A DNA stretch of 64,000 bases from Micromonospora parathelypteridis (GTDB taxonomy: Bacteria; Actinomycetota; Actinomycetes; Mycobacteriales; Micromonosporaceae). A program made the translations under genes and the position numbers. Below, one piece after another: positions 35,137 through 44,769 of the stretch; the first letter of the stretch is position 1; each line of letters starts with the position of its first letter. The notes below the pieces were generated by a model. It was not told the DNA's origin. It saw nothing but the letters and a program-made list of their open reading frames with translations, and ran no database searches. Where the stretch lies: contig NZ_JACHDP010000001.1 in NCBI RefSeq assembly GCF_014201145.1, forward strand, positions 2,542,001 to 2,606,000. The letters run 5' to 3'.

Positions 35137-36872
35137 CCCACCGTCTCCCTCATGTCACCCGTTCTACCGCTTTCCGGCGACTCGTCGGCCCGGTCCGGCC
35201 GGTCCGACCCGTCGGACTGCTCCGTCAGCGCTGCCGGAACCTCGTTCGAGGGCGTCGCGTCGCCCGCTGCCATAGCCTGCGGCTGCTCCGACGGGTCGAC
35301 AGCGGCAGCCGCGGCAGCCGCGATGTCCTCGGGAAGCGCCGGCAGGGTGAACCGGATCGCGGTGCCCTCCGGCACGTCGGTGTCCACCCAGACCCGGCCG
35401 CCGTGATATTCGACGATCTTCTTGACGATGGCCAACCCGATGCCGGTGCCCGGGTACGCGTCCTTCGAGTGCAGCCGCTGGAAGATCACGAAGATCTTGT
35501 CGGCGAACTCCGGCTCGATCCCGATGCCGTTGTCCTGGCAGCTGATCTCCCACTCGGTGCCCACCAGCCGGGCCGAGATGTGCACCTTCGGCGGCACGTC
35601 CGGGCGACGGAACTTGATCGAGTTGCTGACCAGGTTGGCGAGCAGGTTGGTGAGCAGCGGCTCCTCCCCCGAGATAACCGGCAGCTCGGTCCAGGTCAGC
35701 TCGGCGTCGGCGTACTGCCGGGCGGCTTCGGTCTGGCCGGCCACGTCGCCCATCACCTTGTTGAGGTCGACCTCGACGAAGCCGGTGGTGAGACGGCCGA
35801 TCCGGGAGAACGCGAGCAGATCGTTGATCAGGCGCTGCATCCGCTGCGCGCCGTCCACCGCGAAGGCGATGTACTGGTCGGCCCGCTCGTCGAGCTGCCC
35901 GGCATAGCGGCGCTGGAGCAGCTGGCAGAAGCTGGCCACCTTGCGCAGCGGCTCCTGCAGGTCATGCGAGGCCACGTACGCGAACTGCTCCAGGTCACGG
36001 TTGGACCGGGTGAGTTCCTCGGCCTGCTTCTGGAGCTGGTTGTTGACCCACTCGATGCGCTCGCGGGCAGCCCGCACCTCGGCCAGGTCGGTGGCGATCT
36101 TCTGGCGCATCGCGTCCACGTCCTCGCCGAGCCGGATGAACTCCGGCGGGCCGCTGGTGGCGATGCCGTGCTGGTAGTCACCCTCGGCGACCTCGCGGAC
36201 CTGGGTGGCCAGCCCGGTCAGGGGCCGGATCACCATCCGGTCCAGCGAGAGCAGCAGCACCGCGCCGGCCACGACCACCACCAGGGCGGCGACGATCAAC
36301 AGGACGACCAGCACGTTGCTGCTGGTACGCACATTGGCGGCGGCCTGCTCCCGGGCGGCCAGGATCTCCTCCTGGAGGTCGTTCACCGCCGCCCGCACCT
36401 GGTCGAACTGCTGGCGAGCCTGCTCGGTGACCAGCGCCTGGCCAGCGCTGGTGCCGCTCTGCTCGGTGGTGGTGATGACCGGTTCCGCCACCGACTGCCG
36501 CCACTGTGCGGTGCGCTCCTCGACAGCCTGCAACTCCTGGCCGATCTGCGGATAGTCGCCCAGCAGCGTCCGCATCGAGGCGACAACGCTCTTCTCCCGG
36601 TCGAGCCCCTGCCGATAGGGGCTCAGGTCGGCCGGGTCGCCGCTGACCGCGTACCCGCGGATCGCCGTCTCCTGGTCGAGCAGCGCGTTGAGCAGCTCCT
36701 GCGACTGCACCCGCAGCGGGCCGGTCTGGTTGAGGATGGCGTCGATCTGGGTGCGGTTGCGGGCGGCCATCGCCGCCTCCGCGCCAGCCAGGCCGATCAG
36801 CAGCACACCCACGACGGTGAGCAGGGTGATGACCCGACGGCGCAGACTCCAGCCGCCGACCACCGGCTTCAC
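35133..36872 (-). CDS. CHASE3-HAMP sensor histidine kinase
   Basis: 579 aa. One span (about 11-33), an extracellular CHASE3-type four-helix sensor (about 38-190, with [20 protein letters not shown]), a second span (about 195-220), HAMP, a coiled coil, and HisKA with the phosphoacceptor in [14 protein letters not shown]. The HATPase part has [10 protein letters not shown] (N box), [10 protein letters not shown] (G1), [22 protein letters not shown] (F/G2 in part). An acidic, Pro/Ser/Asp-rich tail of about 70 residues follows and is disordered. It probably phosphorylates the adjacent single-domain regulator. It overlaps both neighbours by 4 nt. Confidence 0.94.
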   Translation of the reverse strand: MKPVVGGWSLRRRVITLLTVVGVLLIGLAGAEAAMAARNRTQIDAILNQTGPLRVQSQELLNALLDQETAIRGYAVSGDPADLSPYRQGLDREKSVVASMRTLLGDYPQIGQELQAVEERTAQWRQSVAEPVITTTEQSGTSAGQALVTEQARQQFDQVRAAVNDLQEEILAAREQAAANVRTSSNVLVVLLIVAALVVVVAGAVLLLSLDRMVIRPLTGLATQVREVAEGDYQHGIATSGPPEFIRLGEDVDAMRQKIATDLAEVRAARERIEWVNNQLQKQAEELTRSNRDLEQFAYVASHDLQEPLRKVASFCQLLQRRYAGQLDERADQYIAFAVDGAQRMQRLINDLLAFSRIGRLTTGFVEVDLNKVMGDVAGQTEAARQYADAELTWTELPVISGEEPLLTNLLANLVSNSIKFRRPDVPPKVHISARLVGTEWEISCQDNGIGIEPEFADKIFVIFQRLHSKDAYPGTGIGLAIVKKIVEYHGGRVWVDTDVPEGTAIRFTLPALPEDIAAAAAAAVDPSEQPQAMAAGDATPSNEVPAALTEQSDGSDRPDRADESPESGRTGDMRETVG

Positions 36873-38143
36873 CGGCCACCACCCCGGCTGACCAGCAGCA
36901 TGGCCACGTCGTCGGCGAGCGGACCACCGTTGATGTGCTCGGCCCGGCCGACCAGCCAGGCCGGCAGTTCGGGCAGTGACACCGCACGGTTGGCCGGCTC
37001 GTCCAGCAGCCCACTCAGGCCCGGCACGTCGAGCCGCTCGTTGCCGGCACCCACCCGCCCCTCGATCAGGCCGTCGGTGTACATCAGCAGGGACCAGTCA
37101 TCGGTGTCGAACTCCAGGTCGTAGGCGATCGGCCGGCGGGGTCGTACGCCGAGCAGCAGGCCGCCGGGCGCCGGCACCGGGGCGACCCGGCCTCCGGAGA
37201 GCAGCAGCGGCGGCGGGTGCCCGGCGAGTCGGACGGTGGCCCGGTTGGCGTCCAGGTCGAGCCTGGTGGTGGCCACCGTCGCGAAGATCTCCTGCAGGCG
37301 GCGCTCACTCATCAGCACCTGCTCCAGCGCGGGCAGCACCTCGTCGTCCGGCACTCCGGCGAGCACCAGGGCACGCCAGGCCACCCGCAGCTCCACACCG
37401 AGCGCGGCCTCGTCCACCCCGTGCCCGCAGACGTCGCCGACGATCAGGTCGAGGCGGTCCGGCCGGGTCTGCACCACGTCGAAGAAGTCCCCGCCGATCA
37501 GCGCGGCGTGCCGCCCGGGCCGGTAGAAGGTGTGCACCGCGACCTGGTCTGTCGTCATCAGCGGCTGGGGCAGCAGGCCGCGTTCGAGCCGGGCCGACTC
37601 CGCCTGGCGCAGCTCGACCTCGCGCAGCCTGCGGGCGTTCTCGTCGGCGCGCTTGCGCTCCACGGCGTAGCGCAACGCCCGGGTCAGCAGCACCCCGTCG
37701 ACCTGGCCCTTGACCAGATAGTCCTGTGCCCCCTCGGCGACCGCCACGACGCCCAGGTGCTCGTCCGAACGACCGGTCAGCACGCACACGGCGGCGCCGC
37801 TGGACATCTCCAGCACCTGGCGCAGTCCGTCCAGCCCTTGCGCGTCGGGCAGGCCCAGGTCGAGCAGGACGCAGTCGACGTCGGCGATCCGCTGCCGTGC
37901 CTCGCTGAGACTGGTGGCGACCATGAGATCGATCATCGAGTTCGTCTCGGCGAGCAGCTCACCGACCAGGAAGGCGTCGCCCTCGTCGTCCTCCACCAGC
38001 AGCACCCGCAACCGCTCGCCGGGCGGCAGGTTGGCGTGCCGCGCCAGGCCGCCGTGGGGGTACGGCACAACTGGGGAACCGGCCAAGCCGGCCCCCCGGT
38101 GCGGCCGGGTCACCGCCGCGAGACGCGGGAGTTCGCTGGTGAT
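36869..38143 (-). CDS. response-regulator/PP2C-type (RsbU-like) phosphatase
   Basis: About 424 aa. After roughly 50 N-terminal residues comes a receiver domain (LRVLLVEDDEGDAF, VDCVLLDLGLPDAQG, VLTGRS, YLVKGQV) and a linker coiled coil. A PPM/RsbU phosphatase follows with IGGDFFDV, LDLIVGDVCGHGVDEA, MYTDGLIEGR and GPLADDVAMLLV supplying metal-binding Asp residues. It probably dephosphorylates anti-sigma-antagonist-type proteins. The start is unusual. GGAAGGAG at 38150-38157 is 6 nt before an ATC codon at 38143 and a TAATAC -10-like box is at 38176-38181. The nearest standard in-frame start codons are GTG 38197 (no ribosome site, upstream of the -10) and GTG 38113. First gene of the operon with the kinase and regulator. 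Confidence 0.9.
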   Translation of the reverse strand: MTSELPRLAAVTRPHRGAGLAGSPVVPYPHGGLARHANLPPGERLRVLLVEDDEGDAFLVGELLAETNSMIDLMVATSLSEARQRIADVDCVLLDLGLPDAQGLDGLRQVLEMSSGAAVCVLTGRSDEHLGVVAVAEGAQDYLVKGQVDGVLLTRALRYAVERKRADENARRLREVELRQAESARLERGLLPQPLMTTDQVAVHTFYRPGRHAALIGGDFFDVVQTRPDRLDLIVGDVCGHGVDEAALGVELRVAWRALVLAGVPDDEVLPALEQVLMSERRLQEIFATVATTRLDLDANRATVRLAGHPPPLLLSGGRVAPVPAPGGLLLGVRPRRPIAYDLEFDTDDWSLLMYTDGLIEGRVGAGNERLDVPGLSGLLDEPANRAVSLPELPAWLVGRAEHINGGPLADDVAMLLVSRGGGR

Positions 38144-38175
38144 GTCGGGCTCCTTCCGAGTGCCCTGCTGATCCT

Positions 38176-38181
38176 GTATTA
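38176..38181 (-). promoter_or_regulatory. candidate -10 box of the signalling operon
   Basis: TAATAC on the minus strand, about 19 nt before the GGAAGGAG ribosome site. A transcript starting here would exclude the upstream GTG at 38197. No clear -35 is seen. Confidence 0.35.
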
Positions 38182-38358
38182 GACAACGGTCGCACACAAC
38201 ACGACGCCTGCGGCGCGGGCGGGGATGGGCCGCATCACTGCCCGCGGAATGACAAACCGGGCGGACGGTCGGCGTTGGGCGTACCGGCCATCCCATCCGG
38301 GGCCGCCGACGGGCAGGATGGTGCCACCCCAGGCCCCACCACCCCCCGAGGAGTTTCC

Positions 38359-40779
38359 GTGGGCGCACCGACCACCCCGGCCACGACGGGCACGCCGGCC
38401 CGGCCGACTCCGGGCGTACCCCCTGCCGACCGTGCGTTGACCCGGCCGCGGCGGCGGCTCGTGGCCGCCGCGGCGGCGCTGGTGGCGCTGGCCGCCGTCG
38501 GCGCTGGCAGCCTGCTCGACCTGCGCACGCCGACGCCGAAGCCGGCGGACGCGCCGGCGGGTGAGTTCAGTGCCGCCCGGGCGTACGAGGACGTCCAGGT
38601 GATCGCGGCCCGGTCACACGTCGCCGGCAGCCCGGCCAACGACCAGGTTCGCGCCCACCTCGAGCAGCAGTTGCGCGGGCTGGGCCTGGAGACCGAGGTG
38701 CAGGACACCGTGGCACCGGAGGCCGGCCAGCTCAGCGGGGCGGCGGGCGGTGCGACCCTGGCCCGCGTCCGCAACGTGGTGGCCCGGATGCCGGGCACCG
38801 ACTCGACGGGCCGGGTCTTCCTGGTCGCCCACTACGACTCGGTGCAGACCGGGCCGGGCGGCAACGACGACGCGGCCGGCACGTCGGCCATCCTGGAGGT
38901 GGCCCGCGCGCTGAGCACCGGCCCTCGACCCCGCAACGACATCGTCTTCGTGCTGACCGACGCCGAGGAGGCGTGCCTCTGCGGCGCGGCCGCGTTCGCC
39001 GCCAGTCACCCGCTCGCCGCCGACGGCGGTGTGGTGCTCAACCTGGAGGCGCGGGGCTCGACCGGGCCAGTGATCATGTTTGAGACGTCCCGGAACAACG
39101 CGAAGCTGGTGGACGTCTTCGGCCGGTCCGCCCCGCATCCGGTCGGCACCTCGTTCGCGGTGGAGATCTACCGCGCGCTGCCCAACGACACCGACTTCAC
39201 CGCGTTCCTGGACCAGAAGTTCGTCGGGCTGAACTCGGCGTACATCGACGGGGGCGCGATCTACCACACGCCGTTGGACACCCCGGCGGCGATGGACCGG
39301 GGCAGCCTCCAGCAGCACGGGGACAACGCGCTGGGCCTGGCCCGGGAGTTCGGCCGGACCGACCTGACCGAGCTGCGCTCCGGGCACGACGCCACCTATT
39401 TCCCGGTCCCCGGCGGGCTGGTCCGCTACCCGGGCTGGCTCACCCTGCCGTTGGCCCTGCTCGCGGTGGCCGCGGTGGCCGCGCTGGGCTGGTTGACCCG
39501 TCGCAGCGGTCGGGCCAGCACCGGCCGGCTGGCCGCCGGCTTCGGGCTGGCTCTGGTGCCGATCGTGGCCGCGCCGGTCGCCGCGCAGTTGCTCTGGCTG
39601 GCGATCACCACGATCCGACCGGGGTACGCGGAGCTGCTCGACCCGTACCGGCCGATCTGGTACCGGTTGGCCGTCCTGGCGCTCGCCACCGCCATCCTGT
39701 TCACCTGGTACGCGCTGACCCGCCGCCGGATCGGCCCGGCCGCGCTCGCCGTCGGCGGGCTGGCCTGGTTGGCCCTGTTCGGGGTGCTGCTCGCCGTGGC
39801 GGTGCCCGGCGGGGCGTACCTCACCACCCTGCCGGCGCTGGCCGGCGCCCTCGGCGGGCTGGTCGCGCTGCGTACCCGGCAGACCGGGCCATGGCCGGTG
39901 GTGGCGGTGACCGCCGCCGCGGCCGTCGGCGTGGTCATCCTGCTGCCCACCGTGGTGCTGCTCTTCCCCGCGCTGGGGATGGCCATGGGCGGGGTGGCCG
40001 CGCTGGTCGCGGTGCTGCTCGGCCTGACCGCGCTGCCGGTAGTCGACCTGCTGCACCCGCAGGCCGGCGGCCAGCGCGGCCTGCGGGCGTTGCGGGCCCG
40101 CCGGCTCGGCATGTTGCCGGCCACGGCCGCCGCCGTGGCGGCGGTGGTGCTCGCCGGGGTCGGGCTGGGCGTCGACCGGTTCGACGCCGCCCATCCCGCG
40201 CCAACCCACCTGATGTACGCGTTGGACGCGGGCACCGGCCAGGCCCGTTGGCTCAGCCACGAGAGCGACCCGCAGTCGTGGACGGACGGCTACGTGGACG
40301 GGCTGACCGACGTCAGCGACGACTTCCCCGGGCTCGGCGGCGGTGAGCTGCGGGCTGGGCCGGCACAGTCGGCGAATCTGCCGGCACCGAAGCTGGAGGT
40401 GTTGGCCGACAACAGTTCCGGCGGCGAACGCACGCTGCGGCTGCGGCTCACCCCGCAGCGGACGGCCCGGCTCGCCACCCTGCACGTCGACACGTCGACG
40501 GCCACCGTGCTGCGGGCCGAGGTGGCCGGGCGGTCGGTGCCGGTGGAGCCGCGCGCGGGGAAGTGGGGCTTCGGGTTGGTGTTCCATGCCCCGCCGACGG
40601 AGGGCATCGAGGTCGCGTTGACCCTGCGGCCCACCGGCGGCCAGGTGGCGCTGCGGGCGATGGACGCCAGCGACGGCCTGGAGGCGCTGCCCGGCTTCCG
40701 CCCCCGACCGGCGGCCGTCGGCGTCGTCGGGTCGCACAGCTCCGAGATGCTGGCGGTCGCGCGCACCTATCCCATCTGA
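38359..40779 (+). CDS. membrane-bound M28-family metallopeptidase
   Basis: 806 aa. One N-terminal span (about 35-55) is followed by an extracellular M28 domain: FLVAHYDSVQTGPGGNDDAAGTSAILEVA (in part) gives zinc His/Asp and the bridging Asp, DAEEACLCGA gives the catalytic Glu, and YHTPLDTP the last His. Then come about eight or nine membrane spans (about 355-615) and a C-terminal extracellular beta domain. This is the layout of the Fxna/ERMP1/Vps70-like M28 proteins found in actinobacteria; it probably cleaves peptides at the cell surface. GTG 38359 is fixed by GAGGAG at 38348-38353. It diverges from the phosphatase operon. Confidence 0.92.
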   Translation: MGAPTTPATTGTPARPTPGVPPADRALTRPRRRLVAAAAALVALAAVGAGSLLDLRTPTPKPADAPAGEFSAARAYEDVQVIAARSHVAGSPANDQVRAHLEQQLRGLGLETEVQDTVAPEAGQLSGAAGGATLARVRNVVARMPGTDSTGRVFLVAHYDSVQTGPGGNDDAAGTSAILEVARALSTGPRPRNDIVFVLTDAEEACLCGAAAFAASHPLAADGGVVLNLEARGSTGPVIMFETSRNNAKLVDVFGRSAPHPVGTSFAVEIYRALPNDTDFTAFLDQKFVGLNSAYIDGGAIYHTPLDTPAAMDRGSLQQHGDNALGLAREFGRTDLTELRSGHDATYFPVPGGLVRYPGWLTLPLALLAVAAVAALGWLTRRSGRASTGRLAAGFGLALVPIVAAPVAAQLLWLAITTIRPGYAELLDPYRPIWYRLAVLALATAILFTWYALTRRRIGPAALAVGGLAWLALFGVLLAVAVPGGAYLTTLPALAGALGGLVALRTRQTGPWPVVAVTAAAAVGVVILLPTVVLLFPALGMAMGGVAALVAVLLGLTALPVVDLLHPQAGGQRGLRALRARRLGMLPATAAAVAAVVLAGVGLGVDRFDAAHPAPTHLMYALDAGTGQARWLSHESDPQSWTDGYVDGLTDVSDDFPGLGGGELRAGPAQSANLPAPKLEVLADNSSGGERTLRLRLTPQRTARLATLHVDTSTATVLRAEVAGRSVPVEPRAGKWGFGLVFHAPPTEGIEVALTLRPTGGQVALRAMDASDGLEALPGFRPRPAAVGVVGSHSSEMLAVARTYPI

Positions 40780-40788
40780 CGGACAGCG

Positions 40789-40826
40789 CGGTGGTCCGGT
40801 GGAGCGATTTCGCCCCCGGACCACCG
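40789..40826. terminator. bidirectional hairpin terminator
   Basis: Perfect 11-bp stem CGGTGGTCCGG / CCGGACCACCG with a 16-nt loop, between the convergent M28 peptidase and small membrane protein genes. Confidence 0.75.
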
Positions 40827-40887
40827 GCTATTCGAAACGACCGAAACTGTCACCCGCCGATTCGGATCGATCCGGTGTCAAATTTCA

Positions 40888-41376
40888 TCAGCCCACCGGT
40901 TCGGGTTGACCGGCGCCGATCCGCCGCCAGCGATTTCCGTCGTGATCGGTGAAGGTGAGTTCCATCAGAACGGTGTCGGCCGCGCGTAGGCGGTGTTCTG
41001 CCGTGACGGTGACGAAGATGTCGTGAACGTCGTGACCAGGAATCCGGCGGACCTGTTTGGCCGCGGCCAGCCCGACGGGTGAGCCGTCCGGATCGTCGGG
41101 CGGGACGAGCCGGGCCAGCACCGCCACGTCCAGTACCGGGGCGTCACTCTCGTTGGCCACGGTGACTCGCAGCACCGAGGTGCCCCGAATCTCGGCCACC
41201 GCCGAGACCAGCCGGGCCTGGGTGGCCCGGATCCGCAGGTCGTCGGTGCGGCGGGCGCGGATCTCCCGGCGCAGCCCGAGATAGACGAAGAGCACGCTGG
41301 CGATGGAGCCGACCGCGCCGAACCAGTCCGGTACGGAACCCCAGTCGACCACGTCCTGGATTGGCGACCAGTTCAT
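40888..41376 (-). CDS. small membrane-anchored protein, unknown
   Basis: 162 aa, not recognised. One N-terminal span (DWFGAVGSIASVLFVYLGL, about 17-36) is followed by a basic helix (RREIRARRTDDLRIRATQARL) and a beta-rich soluble domain (TSVLRVTVANESDAPVLDVAVLARL in part; DTVLMELTFTDHDGNRWRRI in part). The layout resembles actinobacterial one-span proteins with a beta domain near STAND ATPases. It diverges from the STAND/TPR gene with a 247-bp gap, so they may share regulation. ATG 41376. Confidence 0.72.
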   Translation of the reverse strand: MNWSPIQDVVDWGSVPDWFGAVGSIASVLFVYLGLRREIRARRTDDLRIRATQARLVSAVAEIRGTSVLRVTVANESDAPVLDVAVLARLVPPDDPDGSPVGLAAAKQVRRIPGHDVHDIFVTVTAEHRLRAADTVLMELTFTDHDGNRWRRIGAGQPEPVG

Positions 41377-41555
41377 GAGTCCATCGTGGAGGCCTCTGTC
41401 GAACGTCGAGCACGACGGATCGGCCGGAATCAGCGGCGAATTGGGACTCCCGACGCCGATTCCGGTGAGCCGGCCGACCTAAACGGAGAGTGTGCAACCC
41501 AGTACGGCGGTGGATACCCTTGCGGTTGACGTGGTGCGGGCGACAATCCCTCCGA

Positions 41556-41574
41556 CTGTCCACCAGATGGACAG
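41556..41574. promoter_or_regulatory. inverted repeat CTGTCCA-N5-TGGACAG upstream of STAND gene
   Basis: Perfect 7-bp dyad with a 5-nt centre, 49 nt before the chosen TTG start of the STAND/TPR gene. Looks like a dimeric regulator site; no regulator assigned. Confidence 0.4.
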
Positions 41575-41623
41575 GATCTTCTGCCGCCGGCCACTGCAAT
41601 TTCGCCACCGAAGGGGGACCGCA

Positions 41624-43807
41624 TTGACTGCGGACGTTCCACCCGAGGATGCCGGCGTGCCCCGGCCCGCGTACGACCGGCCGAGTCGCGTCTCCGTCGA
41701 TCCACCGCTCGGACGGCTGGACAGCCCGCTGCACGGGCGCGACGACCTGATCGACGAGATCGTGCAGCCAGCGGGAAGTGCCGGGGGACGGCCCTCGGTG
41801 CACATCCTCTGCGGCATGGGTGGCTCCGGCAAGAGCCACGTTGCCCTGGAGATCGCCCGCCGCGCCCGGGCCGACGGCCGGACGGTCTGGTGGGTGCAGG
41901 CGGGGCGGCTCAACTCCGGCATGCGGGAGGTGGTCAGCCAACTCGGCGCCTCGGAGAGCCAGGTCGACCAGGCCTGGGCCGGGATGATCAGCGCGACCGA
42001 CCTGGTGTGGCGCTACCTCAACCAGGCAGCCCAACCCTGGTTGCTGATCTTCGACAGTGCGGACGAGCCGGCGACGCTGGGCCCCACCGACGGGGTGCTC
42101 GCCGACGGCACCGGTTGGTTGCGCCGCCCGGATGCCGATGACGGTGTGGTCGTCGTGACCACCCGGGATGGCAATCGGGCCACCTGGGGCACCTGGTCGA
42201 CGCTGCACCAGGTGCGCCCGCTCGACGCCGAGGCCGGCGCGCAGGTGCTGATCGACCGGGCCGGTGAGCAGGCCGGCGACCTGACCGACGCCCGTGAGCT
42301 GGCCCGGGAGCTGGGCGGGTTGCCGCTGGCGTTGCGCGCCGCCGGCAACTACCTGCGGTCGGTCAACGCCAGCCCGGTCTGGCGCGGCTCGTCCACCATC
42401 ACCACCTTCGCCGACTATCGGTCCGCCGTGCAGCGTCGGTTCCGCTCACCACGCGACGCCACCGATGTCGACCTCGACGAGTCGCTCGGCCTGGAGATCG
42501 TCCGTGAGGTCGACGACATCTCACTGGACCTGCTGGCCCGCCGCCAGCTCCAGCAGAGCCGGCCGCTGCTGAACGTGCTGGCCTGCCTGAGCGTCTCCCC
42601 GGTGCCCTACGAGGTGGTGCTCAGGCCGGCCATCCTGGCCGGGTCGCCGCTCTTCGCGGGGCTGACCAGCCGGCAACGGGTGAAGGTGCTGGAGGGCATC
42701 GGAGACCTCGCCCTTGTCGACTTCGACGTCCGGGAGGACGTCACCGACCCGGCGTTCGCGCACGTGCTGTCGCTGCACCCGCTGGTGCACGCGATGTTCC
42801 GCGACCGGGACGAGGTCCGCGAGCAGATCGCCGAATACCACAGCGTGGTCATGAAGCTGTTGCTCGCCGCCACCGCAGGGCAGAGCCCGGACGACTCGGC
42901 GGCCTGGGCCAACTGGGACGTGCTGGTGCCGCACCTGGTCGAGGCCGTGCGCGAATACCTGGTACCGCAGCACCACAAGCACGACCCCGAGACGGTACGC
43001 CGCGCGCTGGAGCTGACCCGGTTGACCGCCCGCTACCTCATCGCGGTCGGCCTACCCGGCTCGGCCTTCGACATCCTGGACCCGATCGTGCGCGGCTGCG
43101 CCGCGTACGACCACGATCTGGACCGGCCGCAGGTGCTGGCGCTGCGCCACGAGTTGGGCCGCACCTGGCTGGAACGCAACCAGCCGGAGATGGCCGACCG
43201 GGTGCTCCGCGAGGTGATCGCGGACCGCACCAGAGTGCTGGGCAGCGACGACGCCGACACCCTCGCCAGCCGACACAAGCTCACCAAGGCGATCATGGCG
43301 CAACGCCAGTGGCCGGAGGCCGAGCTGGAGCTGCGGCAGATCGTCGCCGCCGAGGACCAGGTCCGCGGCCCGGAGCACTGGGACACCATGATCGTGAGGC
43401 ACAGCCTCGCGCTGGCGGTGCTCGCCCAACAGCGGGCCCCCGAGGCCGAGGAGATGCTGCACGCGATCCTGGAGGTCCGCTACCGGACCTGGCCGCTCAA
43501 CCAACCGGAGACCTGGCAGGCCCGGCACACGCTGGCCCGCTGCATGCAGGAGCAGGGCCGCCTCGCCGAAGCGGAGGCGGAGCTGCGAGCCACCCTGGCC
43601 ACCGTCGAGCCCCGGCACGCCGACCGCAGCGAGGTGCTCGCCATCCGGGCCACCCTGGCCGCCGTGCTCCTGCTCGACGGGCGGCTCGACCCGGCGATCG
43701 AGGCGTACGAGCAACTGCTGGCCGACCGTCGACGACTACTCGGGGACACCCACCTGGACACCCTCCAGGTCGAGCACGCACTGCGCCGCCTGCGCAACGG
43801 CGGCTGA
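41624..43807 (+). CDS. STAND (NB-ARC) ATPase with tetratricopeptide repeats
   Basis: About 727 aa. NB-ARC module: LHGRDDLIDEI, Walker A CGMGGSGKSHVA (about 65-75), Walker B WLLIFDSADE, VVVVTTRDG and GGLPLALRAAGNYL (GxP). A winged-helix and helical region follow, and from about residue 455 to the end a series of TPR-type helices (LRHELGRTWLERNQPEMADRVLREVI, RHTLARCMQEQGRLAEAEAELRATL; each in part). Such proteins are signal-sensing switches used in regulation, cell death or phage defence. There is no toxin or protease effector domain here. The start is TTG 41624 with AAGGGGGA at 41611-41618. It is convergent with the dehydratase gene with only 4 nt between the stops. Confidence 0.87.
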   Translation: MTADVPPEDAGVPRPAYDRPSRVSVDPPLGRLDSPLHGRDDLIDEIVQPAGSAGGRPSVHILCGMGGSGKSHVALEIARRARADGRTVWWVQAGRLNSGMREVVSQLGASESQVDQAWAGMISATDLVWRYLNQAAQPWLLIFDSADEPATLGPTDGVLADGTGWLRRPDADDGVVVVTTRDGNRATWGTWSTLHQVRPLDAEAGAQVLIDRAGEQAGDLTDARELARELGGLPLALRAAGNYLRSVNASPVWRGSSTITTFADYRSAVQRRFRSPRDATDVDLDESLGLEIVREVDDISLDLLARRQLQQSRPLLNVLACLSVSPVPYEVVLRPAILAGSPLFAGLTSRQRVKVLEGIGDLALVDFDVREDVTDPAFAHVLSLHPLVHAMFRDRDEVREQIAEYHSVVMKLLLAATAGQSPDDSAAWANWDVLVPHLVEAVREYLVPQHHKHDPETVRRALELTRLTARYLIAVGLPGSAFDILDPIVRGCAAYDHDLDRPQVLALRHELGRTWLERNQPEMADRVLREVIADRTRVLGSDDADTLASRHKLTKAIMAQRQWPEAELELRQIVAAEDQVRGPEHWDTMIVRHSLALAVLAQQRAPEAEEMLHAILEVRYRTWPLNQPETWQARHTLARCMQEQGRLAEAEAELRATLATVEPRHADRSEVLAIRATLAAVLLLDGRLDPAIEAYEQLLADRRRLLGDTHLDTLQVEHALRRLRNGG

Positions 43808-43811
43808 CTGG

Positions 43812-44753
43812 TCAGTGCGGCGCGGCCGGGCCCAGGTCACTCGGGTCGGTGTTGCCGCCACAGATGATCACTGCCACCCGCTCCCCCGGCTGTGGCACGT
43901 ACGCGCCGCCGACCAGCGCGGCCAGCGCGGCAGCGCCACCCAACTCGGCGGCGACCCGCAGCTCCGACCAGAGCAGGCGACGGGCGCGCACCAGGTCCTC
44001 GTCACGGACCAGGACGGAGACCACCCCGGTCCGGCGCGCGGTGTCGAAGGCGATCTCGCCGATGCGACGGGCGCCCAACGAATCCGTGGCGATGCCGCCC
44101 ACCTCGATGTCGACCGGCCGGCCGGCCTTGAGGGCCGAGTGCAGGGTGGGGATCTGCTCGGGCTCGACGGCGACGACGCGTACCGACCCGCCGAACCAAC
44201 TGGCGATGCCGGAGACCAACCCACCGCCGCCGACCGCCACCAGCACGGTGTCGATCCCGCCGACCTGCCGCTCCAGTTCCCGGCCAACGGTGCCCTGACC
44301 GGCCACCACCTCCGGCTGGTCGTACGCGTGCACGACCAACGCGCCGGTCTCCCCGGCCCGCTGCGTGCTCGCGGCCAACGCCTCGGCGTAGTGCTGACCG
44401 ACCTGGCGCACCTGCGCGCCCAGCCCGGCCAACCGCTGCACCTTCACCGGCGAGGCGGTGACCGGCACGAAGACCTCCGCCGGAACGCCCAACGACCGGG
44501 CCGCGTACGCGACGGCGAGGCCGTGGTTGCCACCCGAGGCGGCGATCACCCCGGCCGACGGCAACGCCCCCTGGAGCATCCGGTTGAACGCGCCACGCGG
44601 CTTGAACGAGCCGGTGTGCTGGTGCAGTTCCAGCTTGAGACTGAGCTGCCCGGGCACGCCCAGGTCGGCACCGTCGACGGCGATCACCGGGGTCTCCCGG
44701 ACCCGCCCCTCGACCAGTGCGGCGGCGGCCTCGACGTCGCTTCTGTCCACCAT
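43812..44753 (-). CDS. PLP-dependent threonine/serine dehydratase-like enzyme
   Basis: 313 aa, fold type II. The PLP-lysine motif is HTGSFKPRGAFNRM (Lys near 49), substrate loop AASGGNHGLAVAYAA, phosphate-binding glycine loop VAVGGGGLVSGIA and C-terminal ICGGNTD. It lacks an ACT regulatory domain, so it resembles catabolic threonine/serine or hydroxy-amino-acid dehydratases. ATG 44753 is preceded by GAAGGG at longer spacing; ATG 44795 is an alternative. It starts 16 nt after the 2OG oxygenase gene and is cotranscribed with it, suggesting that the oxygenase makes, or acts near, a hydroxylated amino acid that this enzyme uses. Confidence 0.9.
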   Translation of the reverse strand: MVDRSDVEAAAALVEGRVRETPVIAVDGADLGVPGQLSLKLELHQHTGSFKPRGAFNRMLQGALPSAGVIAASGGNHGLAVAYAARSLGVPAEVFVPVTASPVKVQRLAGLGAQVRQVGQHYAEALAASTQRAGETGALVVHAYDQPEVVAGQGTVGRELERQVGGIDTVLVAVGGGGLVSGIASWFGGSVRVVAVEPEQIPTLHSALKAGRPVDIEVGGIATDSLGARRIGEIAFDTARRTGVVSVLVRDEDLVRARRLLWSELRVAAELGGAAALAALVGGAYVPQPGERVAVIICGGNTDPSDLGPAAPH

Positions 44754-44769
44754 GGGGAAACGCCCTTCA

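Noticed and set aside
38614..40824. 736-aa leftward open frame inside the M28 peptidase gene
   Set aside because: Antisense to a gene with clear catalytic motifs and membrane spans; His/Gln/Arg-rich shadow.
41624..43807. STAND/TPR gene as a stand-alone antiphage (Avs-like) system
   Set aside because: No effector nuclease, protease or TIR domain and no defence genes nearby; regulatory role equally likely.
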